Below, in pieces: positions 17,816-27,341 of a DNA stretch of 64,000 nt. The translations under genes were made by a program, and so were the position numbers. The DNA comes from Paralysiella testudinis. GTDB lineage: Bacteria > Pseudomonadota > Gammaproteobacteria > Burkholderiales > Neisseriaceae. Positions within the stretch are counted from its first letter, which is position 1; every line of letters starts with the position of its first letter. Below the pieces are notes generated by a model. That model was given only the letters and a program-made list of their open reading frames with translations. It was not told the DNA's origin and ran no database searches. The stretch spans positions 2,687,385-2,751,384 of the forward strand of contig NZ_CP069798.1 in NCBI RefSeq assembly GCF_016894345.1. The letters run 5' to 3'.

Positions 17816-19791
17816 TTGATTTTCCTGATGGCACTTTTCACGCGCCGATACCAGCGCCGTTGTTCGGCCGGTGGCGGCAAGGTGTCGTCGGCGTAGACGT
17901 AGCGGATATAGTCATCCAGCAGGGTTTGCAGCGGGGCGCTGAGTTGTTGGTGTGCGGCCAAGAGTTGCTGCAATTCCAAGGGGCCGATGGCGGCTATTTC
18001 TTCGCTATCGGCATCCAGCAAGGCGCTTTTAAGCAGCATAAAGCCGTCGGCCAGCGGCTGGCGGTTGCGCCGTTGCTGGCGCCGCCACCACCAAAGCAGC
18101 GGCAATACGGCGGCGCTGCCGCCCAACAGCAGCAAGATGCCCACGCTGCCGAGGCTCACGCGCCCCAAGCCTAGGCGCTGAAACAGGTTTTGCTGGCGGT
18201 TGGCGTCAAAATTCACCACCCATTGCTGCCAATAAAACTGGCTGCTTTGGCCGATGCCGTAAAGCCAGCTGTTTTGCGGCATAAAAGCGCCGCGTTGGCC
18301 GGGCGGCAAGGCCGAGACCACGCCGCCGCTGGCACGCACTTCGGCCACGGCGGTGGTGGGGTCTACCCGCAGCCAGGCGTTTTCGGAAGCCAGCCACACT
18401 TCCGCCCACGCATGGGCGTCTTTACTGCGCACTTGCCAGAATTGCCCTTGCGGGTTGTATTCGCCGCCCAGATAGCCGGTGACGATGCGGGCGGGCACAT
18501 CGGCGGCACGCATTAAGTTCACAAAGGCATTGGCGTAGTCTTCGCAAAAGCCTTCGCGCCCTTGAAACAAGAAATAATCGGTGCTGTCGGCGCCTTGATT
18601 GCGCAGCGGCTGCAAAGTATAAACAAAGCCTTCGCGGCGGAAATAAGCCAAGGCTTGGTTAACCAAGGTTTTGTCGTCGTTGCTGCGCAAGCGCAGTTGG
18701 CGTGCCAGCGCACGGGTTTGTGGGTTGGCTTGTGCGGGCAGGCGGGTGTAATAGGCGCGCTCGCCTTCATTCAGTGTTTGCCCCAAATAAGGGTTTATGG
18801 TGGCTTGCAAAGCCACGCGGCGCAGACCTTCGCGGCTGCGGTTTACCCGCACCACGGCGCCCAAGCGCATACTGAGGCCGTTGCTGTCGGTATGGATGGG
18901 GTAATCGAGCGCGGGAATGCGCCCTTCTTCATCACGGATAATCAGCTGATAATCCACCACCGGTGCGGCGGGTGCGGCCACGGCACGGGCATCGTCGATA
19001 TAGCGCTCGTCCATGGCGCGCCATTGGCTGCCGTCGAAATCGGCCATCACCATCACCCGCCAATAAAGGTTTTGCGGCAACGGGGTGTAGCCGTTGGCAA
19101 AGGTGGCGTTAAAAGCCGGCTCGTTGCTTTGCACCAAGTCGCTGATGCTGCCGGGGCGCATGGTGTCGGACAAGCCGGTGCTGGCCTGATTGGGATTGTG
19201 CTGCGGAATGCGCCACAAGGGCTCGGCCACACGCGGCACCGCCACAAACAGCACCGCCGCCAGCGGCAAGGCCAGTGCCAGCGCCTGCGCGCTTTGGCGC
19301 ACGGCATCGCCCGGTTTCAGGCCGCCCAATAGCGCCATATCGGCGCTGAGCAGCATCAACCCCAGCAGCAGCCACACGGCCATCAGCACGTTTTGGTTGA
19401 ACAGCACCGCGCCGCCCATCACCACCAACATCGCCAGCAACAACACTTGCCAGTCGCGCAGGCCGCGCCCTTCGTAGGCTTTGAGCACGGTGAGCAGCAG
19501 TAAAAACGCCACCCCGCCCTCGCGCCCGATAACGGTGCCGATTTGCTGCCACACCACCACCACGGCCACCGCCAGCAGCAACACCAGCCACAGCCATGAT
19601 AAAGGCTTGATGTTCAGCGCCCACAAGGCCATGCGCAGCAGCCACAATACGCCAAACAGCGCAATCACCCCCGGCGGCAGCGACCACAACAAAGGCAGCG
19701 CCACCCATAATAAGGTAAGCAGCAACGCCAATTGCACTTGGCGCGGCGGCTCTTGACGTAAAAAAGCAGGATTAGCCAGCCACATCACCAT
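17812..19791 (-). CDS. TgpA-type transmembrane transglutaminase-like protein (DUF3488)
   Basis: 659 residues. The N-terminal third is hydrophobic with several helices (DUF3488/TgpA_N). A periplasmic transglutaminase-like core has Cys near residue 414 (GREGFCEDYANAFVNLMRA), His in KDAHAWAEVWL (about 460) and Asp in WLRVDPTTAV (about 477), the cysteine-protease-like triad. One more helix and a basic C-terminal tail follow. The ATG at 19791 overlaps the stop of the DUF58 gene, implying translational coupling; 19785 is an alternative start. In other bacteria this gene travels with moxR and DUF58 as here. The substrate is unknown. The stop codon abuts an IS630-like remnant, so the last residues might not be original. 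Confidence 0.88.
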   Translation of the reverse strand: MVMWLANPAFLRQEPPRQVQLALLLTLLWVALPLLWSLPPGVIALFGVLWLLRMALWALNIKPLSWLWLVLLLAVAVVVVWQQIGTVIGREGGVAFLLLLTVLKAYEGRGLRDWQVLLLAMLVVMGGAVLFNQNVLMAVWLLLGLMLLSADMALLGGLKPGDAVRQSAQALALALPLAAVLFVAVPRVAEPLWRIPQHNPNQASTGLSDTMRPGSISDLVQSNEPAFNATFANGYTPLPQNLYWRVMVMADFDGSQWRAMDERYIDDARAVAAPAAPVVDYQLIIRDEEGRIPALDYPIHTDSNGLSMRLGAVVRVNRSREGLRRVALQATINPYLGQTLNEGERAYYTRLPAQANPQTRALARQLRLRSNDDKTLVNQALAYFRREGFVYTLQPLRNQGADSTDYFLFQGREGFCEDYANAFVNLMRAADVPARIVTGYLGGEYNPQGQFWQVRSKDAHAWAEVWLASENAWLRVDPTTAVAEVRASGGVVSALPPGQRGAFMPQNSWLYGIGQSSQFYWQQWVVNFDANRQQNLFQRLGLGRVSLGSVGILLLLGGSAAVLPLLWWWRRQQRRNRQPLADGFMLLKSALLDADSEEIAAIGPLELQQLLAAHQQLSAPLQTLLDDYIRYVYADDTLPPPAEQRRWYRRVKSAIRKIK

Positions 19792-20729
19792 AGCCCCAAT
19801 GCGGTTAAACACAAGGTGCGCTGGCCGTTGCACGGCGCAATGGTTTGCTGCGGCAATTCCAGCGTATAAGCGTGGTGTTGCTGCTCGGCCTGCAACACGC
19901 GGTGGCACAATAGCCCGGCCAATTGTTCTTTGGGTGTGTGCGGCGGGTAGTCGCGATAAGAAATCCAGTCTTGGCGGATGCTGGCCACACCGTCTTCAAA
20001 GCGTTTGTCGAGCAGCTGGCCGGTTTTGGCAAACTGCTTCCACGCCACATGCTGTAAAGAAGCGCCGGGGTCGTGCTCTTGCAAATAAGCCAAATCATCG
20101 CCGCTGGCCACGGTGCGGCGGTGGCGGCTGGCGGTGTCGCCGCGGTGTGCCGGTGCAGGCAGCTCGTGGGCGATGGGCGCCGGATACACCACCGCATTGC
20201 CGTTGTATTGCCACAGCGATTCGGCCAACACCACCCCAAACGGTGCCATACTTACACAACGCAACGGCGGCACCAGCAAAAAGCCGCGCGGCTGCGGCGG
20301 CAGCACCCAATTCAGCGGCGTATCGGCAGCGGCGGCCAGCGGCCACGGCTGCCAATCGTCGGCGCGTTCGGGCTGGTGCTGGCCCAGCCGCAACCACAGC
20401 CAGCGCCGATAGCGCCCGCGCATACCGGCGCGCAACACCACCACCGGCGCTTCACCGGCAAAGCATTCGCTTTCGGTGTCGGCCTGTATCGATAAGCCCA
20501 GCAATTGCCGCCAGCACATCAACACGCCCGCCAGCAGCACACCCAACAGCCAAAACACCAGCACATAAGCCACGTTGACCTGATAATTCACCGCCATCAC
20601 CCACAGCAACAGGCACACCAACAACAGCCCCCAGCCCAAACGGGTGGGCCGGCTGCGGATAAACCGCCAGCCCAGGCCTTGGCTGCCGTCTGCCGCCAAG
20701 GGCGGCGGCGGATTAGCCCACGGCCACAT
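19785..20729 (-). CDS. DUF58 domain protein
   Basis: 314 residues. Two N-terminal membrane helices (GWGLLLVCLLLWVMAVNYQV and VAYVLVFWLLGVLLAGVLMC) are followed by a domain with the DUF58 signature: SGDDLAYLQEHDPGASLQHV, then AWKQFAKTGQLLDKRFED. The ATG at 20729 lies inside the end of moxR (17-base overlap), and the stop overlaps the next gene, so the three genes form a tight operon. DUF58 proteins often have a VWA-like fold and partner with MoxR ATPases; a chaperone-like or envelope-maturation role is inferred, not shown. Confidence 0.85.
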   Translation of the reverse strand: MWPWANPPPPLAADGSQGLGWRFIRSRPTRLGWGLLLVCLLLWVMAVNYQVNVAYVLVFWLLGVLLAGVLMCWRQLLGLSIQADTESECFAGEAPVVVLRAGMRGRYRRWLWLRLGQHQPERADDWQPWPLAAAADTPLNWVLPPQPRGFLLVPPLRCVSMAPFGVVLAESLWQYNGNAVVYPAPIAHELPAPAHRGDTASRHRRTVASGDDLAYLQEHDPGASLQHVAWKQFAKTGQLLDKRFEDGVASIRQDWISYRDYPPHTPKEQLAGLLCHRVLQAEQQHHAYTLELPQQTIAPCNGQRTLCLTALGLW

Positions 20730-21624
20730 GCGCCAGCATCTCCGTGAGTACATCGGCACTGTGGCTTTGTGCCTGCAAAGCCTGCACCCGGTGCGCCGCC
20801 ACCGCCACCCACACGGCTTTAATGTCTTCAGGCAGCACATGGGCGCGCCCTTCGATAAATGCCCACGCTTTGGCCGCGGCCACCACCGCCAAACCGGCAC
20901 GCGGGCTTAAGCCCACGGCAAAGCGCCCCGGCGCACGCGTGGCCTGCACCAATCGGTAAACGTATTGCACCGCCGCTGCCGACAGCTTGATTTCGGCCAC
21001 CTGCTGCTGCCATTGCAACAGCGTTTCCGCATCGGTGGCGGCTTGCAGCTTGGGCAACAAGCGGCGGCGGTCGCCGCCGGCATACAGTTGTAGCTCGGCT
21101 TCAGCGGTAGGGTAGCCCATGCTTAAGCGCATCATAAAGCGGTCGAGCTGCGATTCGGGCAGCGCAAACGTGCCCAATTGCTCGCCGGGGTTTTGCGTGG
21201 CCACCACCAAAAACGGCTTGGGCAAGGCGTAGGTTTTGCCGTCGATCGACACTTGGCGCTCTTCCATCGCCTCCAACAGCGCCGATTGCAGCTTGGGCGA
21301 GGCACGGTTGATTTCGTCGGCCAGCAAAAACGAATGGAACACCGGCCCCGGGTGAAACACAAAACGCCCGTCGTTGGGCTGAAATACATTCACCCCCAGC
21401 AAATCCGAAGGCAGCATGTCGTTGGTGAACTGCACGCGGCGGTAGTTTAGCCCCAATACCGTGGCCACGCCGTGTGCCAAGGTGGTTTTGCCCACCCCCG
21501 GTACATCTTCCAGCAACACATGGCCACGTGCCAACACGCAGGCCAAAAGTTGCTTCATCACCGCTTCTTTGCCCAAAATCAGGGCGTTGAGTTGTTTGAA
21601 TATCAGGCTTAATTGGGGATTCAT
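20713..21624 (-). CDS. MoxR-family AAA+ ATPase
   Basis: 303 residues. Walker A is DVPGVGKTTLAHG (about residue 39-51), Walker B is FLLADEINRASP (about 99-110), and sensor 1 is VVATQNPGEQLG, all typical of MoxR/RavA-type ATPases. These act as chaperones activating partner proteins, often VWA/DUF58 proteins encoded next door. It is the first gene of the moxR-DUF58-tgpA operon. Length fits the family. The promoter presumably lies in the 21625-21725 gap, which also contains a DUS-pair hairpin. Confidence 0.92.
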   Translation of the reverse strand: MNPQLSLIFKQLNALILGKEAVMKQLLACVLARGHVLLEDVPGVGKTTLAHGVATVLGLNYRRVQFTNDMLPSDLLGVNVFQPNDGRFVFHPGPVFHSFLLADEINRASPKLQSALLEAMEERQVSIDGKTYALPKPFLVVATQNPGEQLGTFALPESQLDRFMMRLSMGYPTAEAELQLYAGGDRRRLLPKLQAATDAETLLQWQQQVAEIKLSAAAVQYVYRLVQATRAPGRFAVGLSPRAGLAVVAAAKAWAFIEGRAHVLPEDIKAVWVAVAAHRVQALQAQSHSADVLTEMLAHVAVG

Positions 21625-21673
21625 AAGGGCCGCGCGCCTTGCGTAGATAAGTTGAAAACGAGTAAAAAAATAA

Positions 21674-21717
21674 GCTTCAGGCAGCCTTGATTAACAGTAA
21701 AAGGCTGCCTGAAAAAG
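21674..21717. terminator. DUS-pair terminator after greB
   Basis: TTCAGGCAGCCTT (21676-21688) and AAGGCTGCCTGAA (21701-21713) are inverted around a 12-base loop, just past the greB stop on the minus strand. Confidence 0.75.
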
Positions 21718-21725
21718 AATTGGCA

Positions 21726-22238
21726 CTAATCAATGCGCACATAACGCACCGCCACAATATCAATGTATTCGGCGCCATCGGGGCCGTGCAATACCACCTC
21801 GTCGCCCTCGCGTGCTTTCATCAAGCAGCGTGCCAGCGGCGACACCCACGAGATTTTATTGCGGGCGGTGTCGATTTCATCGGTGCCCACAATACACACC
21901 GTTTGCGCCTGCCCGTTGCCGCGCACCAAATCTACCGTGGCGCTGAAAAACACCTGATCGGTGGCTTCACGCGCTTGCGGGTCCACCACTTGCGCCGCTT
22001 CCAGCCGCTTGGTCAAAAAACGGATGCGGCGGTCGATTTCGCGCAAACGGCGTTTGCCGTAGATATAGTCGCCATTTTCGCTGCGGTCGCCATTGCCTGC
22101 CGCCCAATTCACCACCTGCACCACCTCCGGCCGCGCTTTATGCACCAGCTGGTATAACTCGTCTTGCAGCGCTTGGTGGCCACTCGGGGTAATGTAATTA
22201 ACCGGCACTGCGCCGGTGCCAAGCGTGCTCATATCCAT
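21726..22238 (-). CDS. greB: Transcription elongation factor GreB
   Basis: 170 residues. The N-terminal coiled coil carries the acidic tip (NGDRSENGDYIYGKRRLREI, about residues 50-69), with the Asp and Glu that enter the RNA-polymerase secondary channel. The C-terminal FKBP-like domain ends VVLHGPDGAEYIDIVAVRYV. GreB stimulates RNA cleavage in backtracked complexes. The Y-x-Y-GKRRL-R-EID-RR pattern points to GreB rather than GreA. An alternative start is the ATG at 22232. DUS-pair hairpins stand on both sides. Confidence 0.9.
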   Translation of the reverse strand: MDMSTLGTGAVPVNYITPSGHQALQDELYQLVHKARPEVVQVVNWAAGNGDRSENGDYIYGKRRLREIDRRIRFLTKRLEAAQVVDPQAREATDQVFFSATVDLVRGNGQAQTVCIVGTDEIDTARNKISWVSPLARCLMKAREGDEVVLHGPDGAEYIDIVAVRYVRID

Positions 22239-22285
22239 GCTTACTCATGATGATTAAGGGCTGATTTTAGCGTATTTTCAGCCAT

Positions 22286-22327
22286 AAAGGCTGCCTGAAA
22301 GCCGATTAATGCTTTCAGGCAGCCTTT
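22286..22327. terminator. DUS-pair hairpin
   Basis: AAAGGCTGCCTGAAAGC and GCTTTCAGGCAGCCTTT around an 8-base loop, between the greB start and the end of the purine permease gene. It probably terminates the permease transcript. A further single DUS lies at 22368-22379. Confidence 0.75.
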
Positions 22328-22402
22328 AATTATATTGATTTTAATAACAGCGCTTATTTATATTTTAAGGCTGCCTGAAACCAGCCCACCGCATCAGCAC
22401 GG

Positions 22403-23791
22403 TTAATGATCCAAATCCCCGCTCAAATACACCGCTTGCTCTTGCGCATCTTGCGGCAAAATCAAATTCAGCGCCACCGCGGCCAAGCCGCCCATGCAAA
22501 TGGGGTTTTGAAACAAAATCGGCAGTTGCGCAAACACCGCCGGCTCAAACGCCACGCCCAGCCCCAAGCCCACAGAAGTGGCGCAAATAATCGCTTCGCG
22601 GCGGCGGATGCCCGCACTCATGATGATGCGGATACCGGCGATGGCAATCAGGCCGAACATCAACACCATCGCCCCGCCCAACACCGGGCTGGGAATGGTG
22701 GTAAAGAAGCGCCCCACCATCGGAAACAGCCCCAATATCACCAAAATGGCGGCAATGTATTTGCCGATATGGCGCGAGGCCACGCCGGTCATCTGAATCA
22801 CGCCGTTGTTTTGCGCAAAAGTGGTGAGCGGCAGCGAACCGAGCGCAGTGGCAATCACCGACACCAGCCCGTCGGCCATCACGCCGCCGCGCAGGCGGCT
22901 ACGGTATTCTTCGCCTTCGATGGGGCGGTCGGACACCATCGCAGTGGCGGTTAAGTCGCCCACCGCTTCAAACACGCTGAGCAGATAAATGGTGGCCGCC
23001 AGTAAAAACGCGTGCCAATCAAAGGCAAAGCCATATTTAAACGGCACCGGAATGGTGAGCAGCGGCAAATTATGCAGCGGGCTAAAGTCCACCATACCCA
23101 GCATCAAGGCCACGATATAGCCCGCAATCAGGCCGATGGCAATGCCGCCCATGCGCCAAAACGGATTGCGCAGGCAGTTAAACAGCAACACAATCATCAG
23201 CACCATGCCGGCCAAACCCAGATTCTGCCACGAGCCAAACGTGCCATTGTCTTTCGCCGCAAAGCCGCCGCCAAAATCGGTGATGCCCACATGAATCAGG
23301 CTTAAGCCGATCATCAACACCACCACCCCGCTCACGGTGGGGGTAATCACCTTTTGCAGATAGGGCAACACCCACGCCGCGCCCATCACCAAAAACGCCC
23401 CCACAAACGAAACACCCAGCAAGGTGGAAATCATGGCGTTTTCGTCCAAGCCGCCCGCCTTCATGCCGCTGCCCAGTGCAATCATCACCGTAACAAAAGA
23501 AAAATTCACCGATTGAATCGACAACATGCCCGAGCCGATAGGCCCGAAGCGATTTACCTGCAAATAGGTACCCACGCCCGAGGCCACCATCGCCATCGAC
23601 ACCAAATACGCCGTCATTTCCAGCGGCAATTGCAACGCACTGCCCACAATCAATGCCGGGGTGACCATCGGCACAAAAATCGCCAACAAATGCGTCATCG
23701 CGCTGAGCAAAGCGCTGAAAAAAGGCGGCTTGTCTTCCAGCCGATACACCAAATCCGCGGCGGTTTGCGGCTTGCCTACTTGCATACCCAT
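22403..23791 (-). CDS. NCS2-family xanthine/uracil-type permease
   Basis: About 462 residues with roughly 14 hydrophobic segments. Family hallmarks include SMLSIQSVNFSFVTVMIALG-type sequence near residue 90, the SVFEAVGDLTATAMVSDRP segment (helix 8 to loop) and GSLPLTTFAQNNGVIQMTGV with ASRHIGKYIA, which resemble the XanP/UacT group of purine:H+ symporters. The frame is open to a TTG at 23803, but ATG at 23791 or 23785 is likelier with GGAAAG upstream. It is monocistronic; no purine-degradation genes are nearby, so xanthine versus urate or uracil remains undecided. Confidence 0.88.
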   Translation of the reverse strand: MGMQVGKPQTAADLVYRLEDKPPFFSALLSAMTHLLAIFVPMVTPALIVGSALQLPLEMTAYLVSMAMVASGVGTYLQVNRFGPIGSGMLSIQSVNFSFVTVMIALGSGMKAGGLDENAMISTLLGVSFVGAFLVMGAAWVLPYLQKVITPTVSGVVVLMIGLSLIHVGITDFGGGFAAKDNGTFGSWQNLGLAGMVLMIVLLFNCLRNPFWRMGGIAIGLIAGYIVALMLGMVDFSPLHNLPLLTIPVPFKYGFAFDWHAFLLAATIYLLSVFEAVGDLTATAMVSDRPIEGEEYRSRLRGGVMADGLVSVIATALGSLPLTTFAQNNGVIQMTGVASRHIGKYIAAILVILGLFPMVGRFFTTIPSPVLGGAMVLMFGLIAIAGIRIIMSAGIRRREAIICATSVGLGLGVAFEPAVFAQLPILFQNPICMGGLAAVALNLILPQDAQEQAVYLSGDLDH

Positions 23792-24039
23792 GATGCTTTC
23801 CAAAAAATAATATGTTCATTCAGCAACATAAAAACAAGCTGCACCAACGCAACCGATTTTGCCAAACCAACACATCTGTTAATTAGCGTAAAAGGCGTTA
23901 TTTTACGGTAAACACACACCACCACGCCAGCCCAAACCCTTGCTCCGGCAGCCAAAACAACATGCAGGCCGTTTTCCACAAGCGGCAAAAATACGCTACA
24001 ATCAGCCTATTTTGTGGTTCTACCCGTGAAGGTTTAAAC

Positions 24040-24915
24040 ATGCTTACAGGCAGCCTAGTGGCCATTGTTACCCCCATGCACGAAGATGGCCGTGTGGATT
24101 TTGAGCAATTCAAACAACTGATAGACTGGCACATCGATGCTGGTACCGACGGCATTGTGGCCGTAGGCACCACCGGTGAATCGGCCACGCTGGGCGTGGA
24201 AGAGCACATTGCGGTGGTCAAAACCGCCGTTGAGCACGCCGCCGGGCGCATCAAAATCATTGCCGGCGCCGGTGCCAACAACACCCGCGAAGCGGTGCAT
24301 TTGTCACAAGAGGCCGAGCGTGCCGGTGCCGACATGACCTTATCCGTCGTGCCCTACTACAATAAACCCTCGCAAGAAGGCATCTACCGCCACTTCAAAA
24401 CCATTGCCGAAGCGGCGGCCATCCCAATGATTTTGTATAACGTGCCCGGGCGCACCGTGGCCGACATGGCCAACGACACCATTTTGCGCCTGGCCGCCAT
24501 CGACAACATCATCGGCGTCAAAGAAGCCAGCGGCAACTTAGGTCGCGCTTGCGATTTGATCAAACACGCCCCGGCGGGTTTTGCCATTTATTCCGGCGAC
24601 GACCCTTCCGCGCTGGGCTTTTTGCTCTGCGGCGGCCACGGCATCATCAGTGTGTCGGCCAATGTAGCGCCCAAGCTGTTTGCCGACATGTGCCATCACG
24701 CCTTGGCCGGTGAGATTGCCGCTGCGCGCGCCTGCAACGACAAATTGCAAAAACTGCACAGCGACCTCTTTTGCGAGCCCAGCCCCGCCCCCACCAAATG
24801 GGCGCTGGCTCAGCTGGGTAAAATCCGCCCGATATCGCGCTTGCCGATTATCGAACTTTCTCCTGCTGGCCAAGCCAAAGTACGCGCAGCCATGCAAGAC
24901 GCAGAACTGATTTAA
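24040..24915 (+). CDS. dapA: 4-hydroxy-tetrahydrodipicolinate synthase
   Basis: 291 residues, the normal length. The DHDPS signature GTTGESATL (about 43-51), Tyr133 in MILYNVPGR and the Schiff-base lysine near 161 in [11 protein letters not shown] are all present. It condenses pyruvate and aspartate semialdehyde in lysine/diaminopimelate synthesis in the cytosol. The start at 24040 ([13 protein letters not shown]) fits the family; the frame is open to 23962 but without similarity. It is followed after 18 bases by bamC, the same order as dapA-nlpB in Escherichia coli. Confidence 0.96.
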   Translation: MLTGSLVAIVTPMHEDGRVDFEQFKQLIDWHIDAGTDGIVAVGTTGESATLGVEEHIAVVKTAVEHAAGRIKIIAGAGANNTREAVHLSQEAERAGADMTLSVVPYYNKPSQEGIYRHFKTIAEAAAIPMILYNVPGRTVADMANDTILRLAAIDNIIGVKEASGNLGRACDLIKHAPAGFAIYSGDDPSALGFLLCGGHGIISVSANVAPKLFADMCHHALAGEIAAARACNDKLQKLHSDLFCEPSPAPTKWALAQLGKIRPISRLPIIELSPAGQAKVRAAMQDAELI

Positions 24916-24933
24916 AAAGCACAAGGAAACCCC

Positions 24934-26055
24934 ATGAATTTCGTTAAGCCCGCTGTTTTGGCCACCCTGGCCATCAGCTTGGCGGCCTGCTCTAGCAATA
25001 AAGACAAGCTGCCTGAACTGGACTATCAGTCCAACAACAAAAACATCGTGCGTCTGGATGTCCCCCCGGATCTGACCAACCCCAATCAGGGCGACCGCTA
25101 CCAGCTACCGACCGGCACCGGCTCCGTGCGTGCCAGCGACCTGAACCGAGCCCAGTCTGCTGGCCAAACCGGCAGCAACACCCGCGTGCTGGCCAAAGTA
25201 GACAATGTACATATTGAGCGCGACGGCTCCGTGCGCTGGCTCAATATCGGCAACAAACAGCCAGCCGAAGTATGGCCGCTGCTCAAAGCCTTCTGGCAAG
25301 AACAAGGCTTTGTGATTGCACGCGAAGAACCTGCCATCGGCCTGATGGAAACCGATTGGGCGGAAAACCGCGCCAAATTGCCTGCCGACGGCATCCGCAG
25401 CCTGTTTGAAAAAGTGGGCTTGGGCGGCCTCTACTCCACTGGCGAGCGCGACAAGTTCACCATCCGCCTAGAGCGCAATAATCAGGGTGGCACCGATGTA
25501 TTTATCGTTCACCGCGGCTTAACAGAGGTGTTTACCAACAAACAGGAAGACACCACCATGTGGCAGCCGCGCCCGAACGACCCCAATCTGGAAGCTGCTT
25601 TTCTAGGGCGCTTTATGCAATACTTGGGCGCCGATGAAAAAACCGTACAGCAAGAGCTAACGCAGAAACAGGCACGCGGCAGCGAGTTGGCCAAACTGGA
25701 AGGCAACAGCCTGCTGGTCAGCGGCACACAAGAGCGCAACTGGCGCCGCATTGCCATGGCATTGGATCGCATCGGCTTGGCCGTGGTAGCGGAAAATCCA
25801 CAACGCCACGCTTTCTTGGTTGAAGTGGCACCAGCCGAAGGCGCTGCCGTTAGCGCCCAAAAACCCAGTTTCTTCAGCCGCATGTTCGGCGGTAAAAAAG
25901 AAGATACCCAACCGCAAGCCCAACCACGCTTAGTGGTGGCGGCCGAGCCTGGCAACAACGGCACTGTGGTGCGCTTGCTCAACCAAGACGGCAGCCCCTA
26001 CAGTGGCCGCGATGCACAACAGTGGCTAAGCCGTCTGTACACCGAGCTGCGCTAA
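24934..26055 (+). CDS. bamC: Outer-membrane assembly lipoprotein BamC
   Basis: 373 residues. The signal peptide ends in the lipobox LAAC, with the lipidated cysteine at 19, followed by an unstructured segment (PELDYQSNNKNIVRLDVPPD) that in known BamC binds BamD. Two helix-grip domains follow (VWPLLKAFWQEQGFVIAREE and the later NWRRIAMALDRIGLAVV). It is part of the BAM complex inserting beta-barrel proteins. AAGGAAA precedes the ATG, and dapA lies 18 bases upstream. A strong terminator follows. Confidence 0.92.
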   Translation: MNFVKPAVLATLAISLAACSSNKDKLPELDYQSNNKNIVRLDVPPDLTNPNQGDRYQLPTGTGSVRASDLNRAQSAGQTGSNTRVLAKVDNVHIERDGSVRWLNIGNKQPAEVWPLLKAFWQEQGFVIAREEPAIGLMETDWAENRAKLPADGIRSLFEKVGLGGLYSTGERDKFTIRLERNNQGGTDVFIVHRGLTEVFTNKQEDTTMWQPRPNDPNLEAAFLGRFMQYLGADEKTVQQELTQKQARGSELAKLEGNSLLVSGTQERNWRRIAMALDRIGLAVVAENPQRHAFLVEVAPAEGAAVSAQKPSFFSRMFGGKKEDTQPQAQPRLVVAAEPGNNGTVVRLLNQDGSPYSGRDAQQWLSRLYTELR

Positions 26056-26067
26056 CACACCGCCACA

Positions 26068-26101
26068 CAGCAAAAGCCCGCTAAAATAGCGGGCTTTTTT
26101 G
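26068..26101 (+). terminator. Intrinsic terminator of dapA-bamC
   Basis: AAAGCCCGCT-AAAAT-AGCGGGCTTTTTT, a GC-rich stem with a T run just beyond the bamC stop. Confidence 0.9.
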
Positions 26102-26261
26102 TATTGGCTATCCGCGCTATCAAGCTGCCTGAATACATCATAAATCCCAAAAACAACCTGCCAAAGCGAAGCAGATACGCGGTTTAGGAGGCACCTTGGC
26201 GCATCGCTTGTAAAATTTGCTTGGGCTTGATGTGCCAAGACACAACCTATGCAGCAACCTT
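26102..26261. other. Intergenic stretch between the bamC terminator and IS remnants
   Basis: No convincing gene. It contains a DUS variant (AAGCTGCCTGAA, 26123-26134) and otherwise unremarkable sequence leading into the TA-bounded IS630 remnant. Confidence 0.4.
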
Positions 26262-26450
26262 ATACCAATTCTAAAAAATACAATACAATAAAACCCAAGC
26301 CCAAACTCCCCAAACACCACCATGCCCAAACTAACACCCCGCAAACACCAGCTGACTGATCATGATTTTTTGAAACTGTCCAAAACAGAGTCAAATCCGA
26401 GAGCGCGGATCAAATTGCTGATGCTGCATCAACTGAGCTTGAGTCACAGC
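26262..26450 (+). mobile_element. IS630-family 5' remnant, copy 2
   Basis: It begins TACCAATTCTAAAAAATAC and includes an ATG at 26322 opening an IS630-type transposase start (MPKLTPRKHQLTDHDFLKLS), which stops after about 46 codons where the next IS630 element is inserted. The first ~165 bases match 17652-17815 almost exactly in inverted orientation. Confidence 0.8.
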
Positions 26451-27341
26451 TTATACCAATAAAAATAAATAAGCTATAATCACCCTATGCCTAAACTGAC
26501 CCCAAAAAACCACCAGCTCACCGAGCATGATTTTCTCAAACTCGCCAAAACAGAATCCCACCCACGGGCACGGACACGGTTGTTTATATTGCACCAACTG
26601 CAACAAGGTCAAACACCCGAAGAAATCGCCCCACGGTTTGGACTCCATCCGCTAACCATACACATATTACGGCGCAAATATTGGGAATTCGGTATTGAAC
26701 AGGCCATTTACGACAAACAGCGACCCGGCCGCAACAGCAAACTAAAGCCGCAAGACCATCAAGCCTTCAAACAACGCATCATCGAAGAACAAGAAAAACG
26801 CGAAGGCGGCAGGCTCACCGCCGAAGACATCCATACTATTGCTGCCCAAGAATTCAATGCACACTACAAACACAGCAGCTGCCTATATCCTTTGTTGCAC
26901 CGTATCGGCATGAGTTGGATCACCGCCCGCAGCCGCCATCCGCAGGCAGACCCACAAGCGCAAGACGCTTTTAAAAAACTTTACCGACCGGGTAAAAGCG
27001 GTATTACCTGAACACATCAAACCCGAACACGTCGACATTTGGTTTCAAGACGAAAGCCGCATCGGACAACAAGGCAGCCTCACCCGTGTATGGCACGAAA
27101 AGGGAAAAAGACCACGCATTATCCGCCAACAGCAGTTTGAATACGCCTATATCTTTGGTGCAGTGTGCTTGAGAACCGGAACAACAGCGGCTTTGGTGAT
27201 GCCTAGTGTGAACAAAGAGGCGATGCTGCTGCATTTACGGCAAATATCGAAAGAAACCCCCGAAGGCCGGCATGCTGTGGTGGTGATGGACGGTGCGGGT
27301 TGGCATCAGGATGTCAGCGAACTGAAAAACATATCCATATT

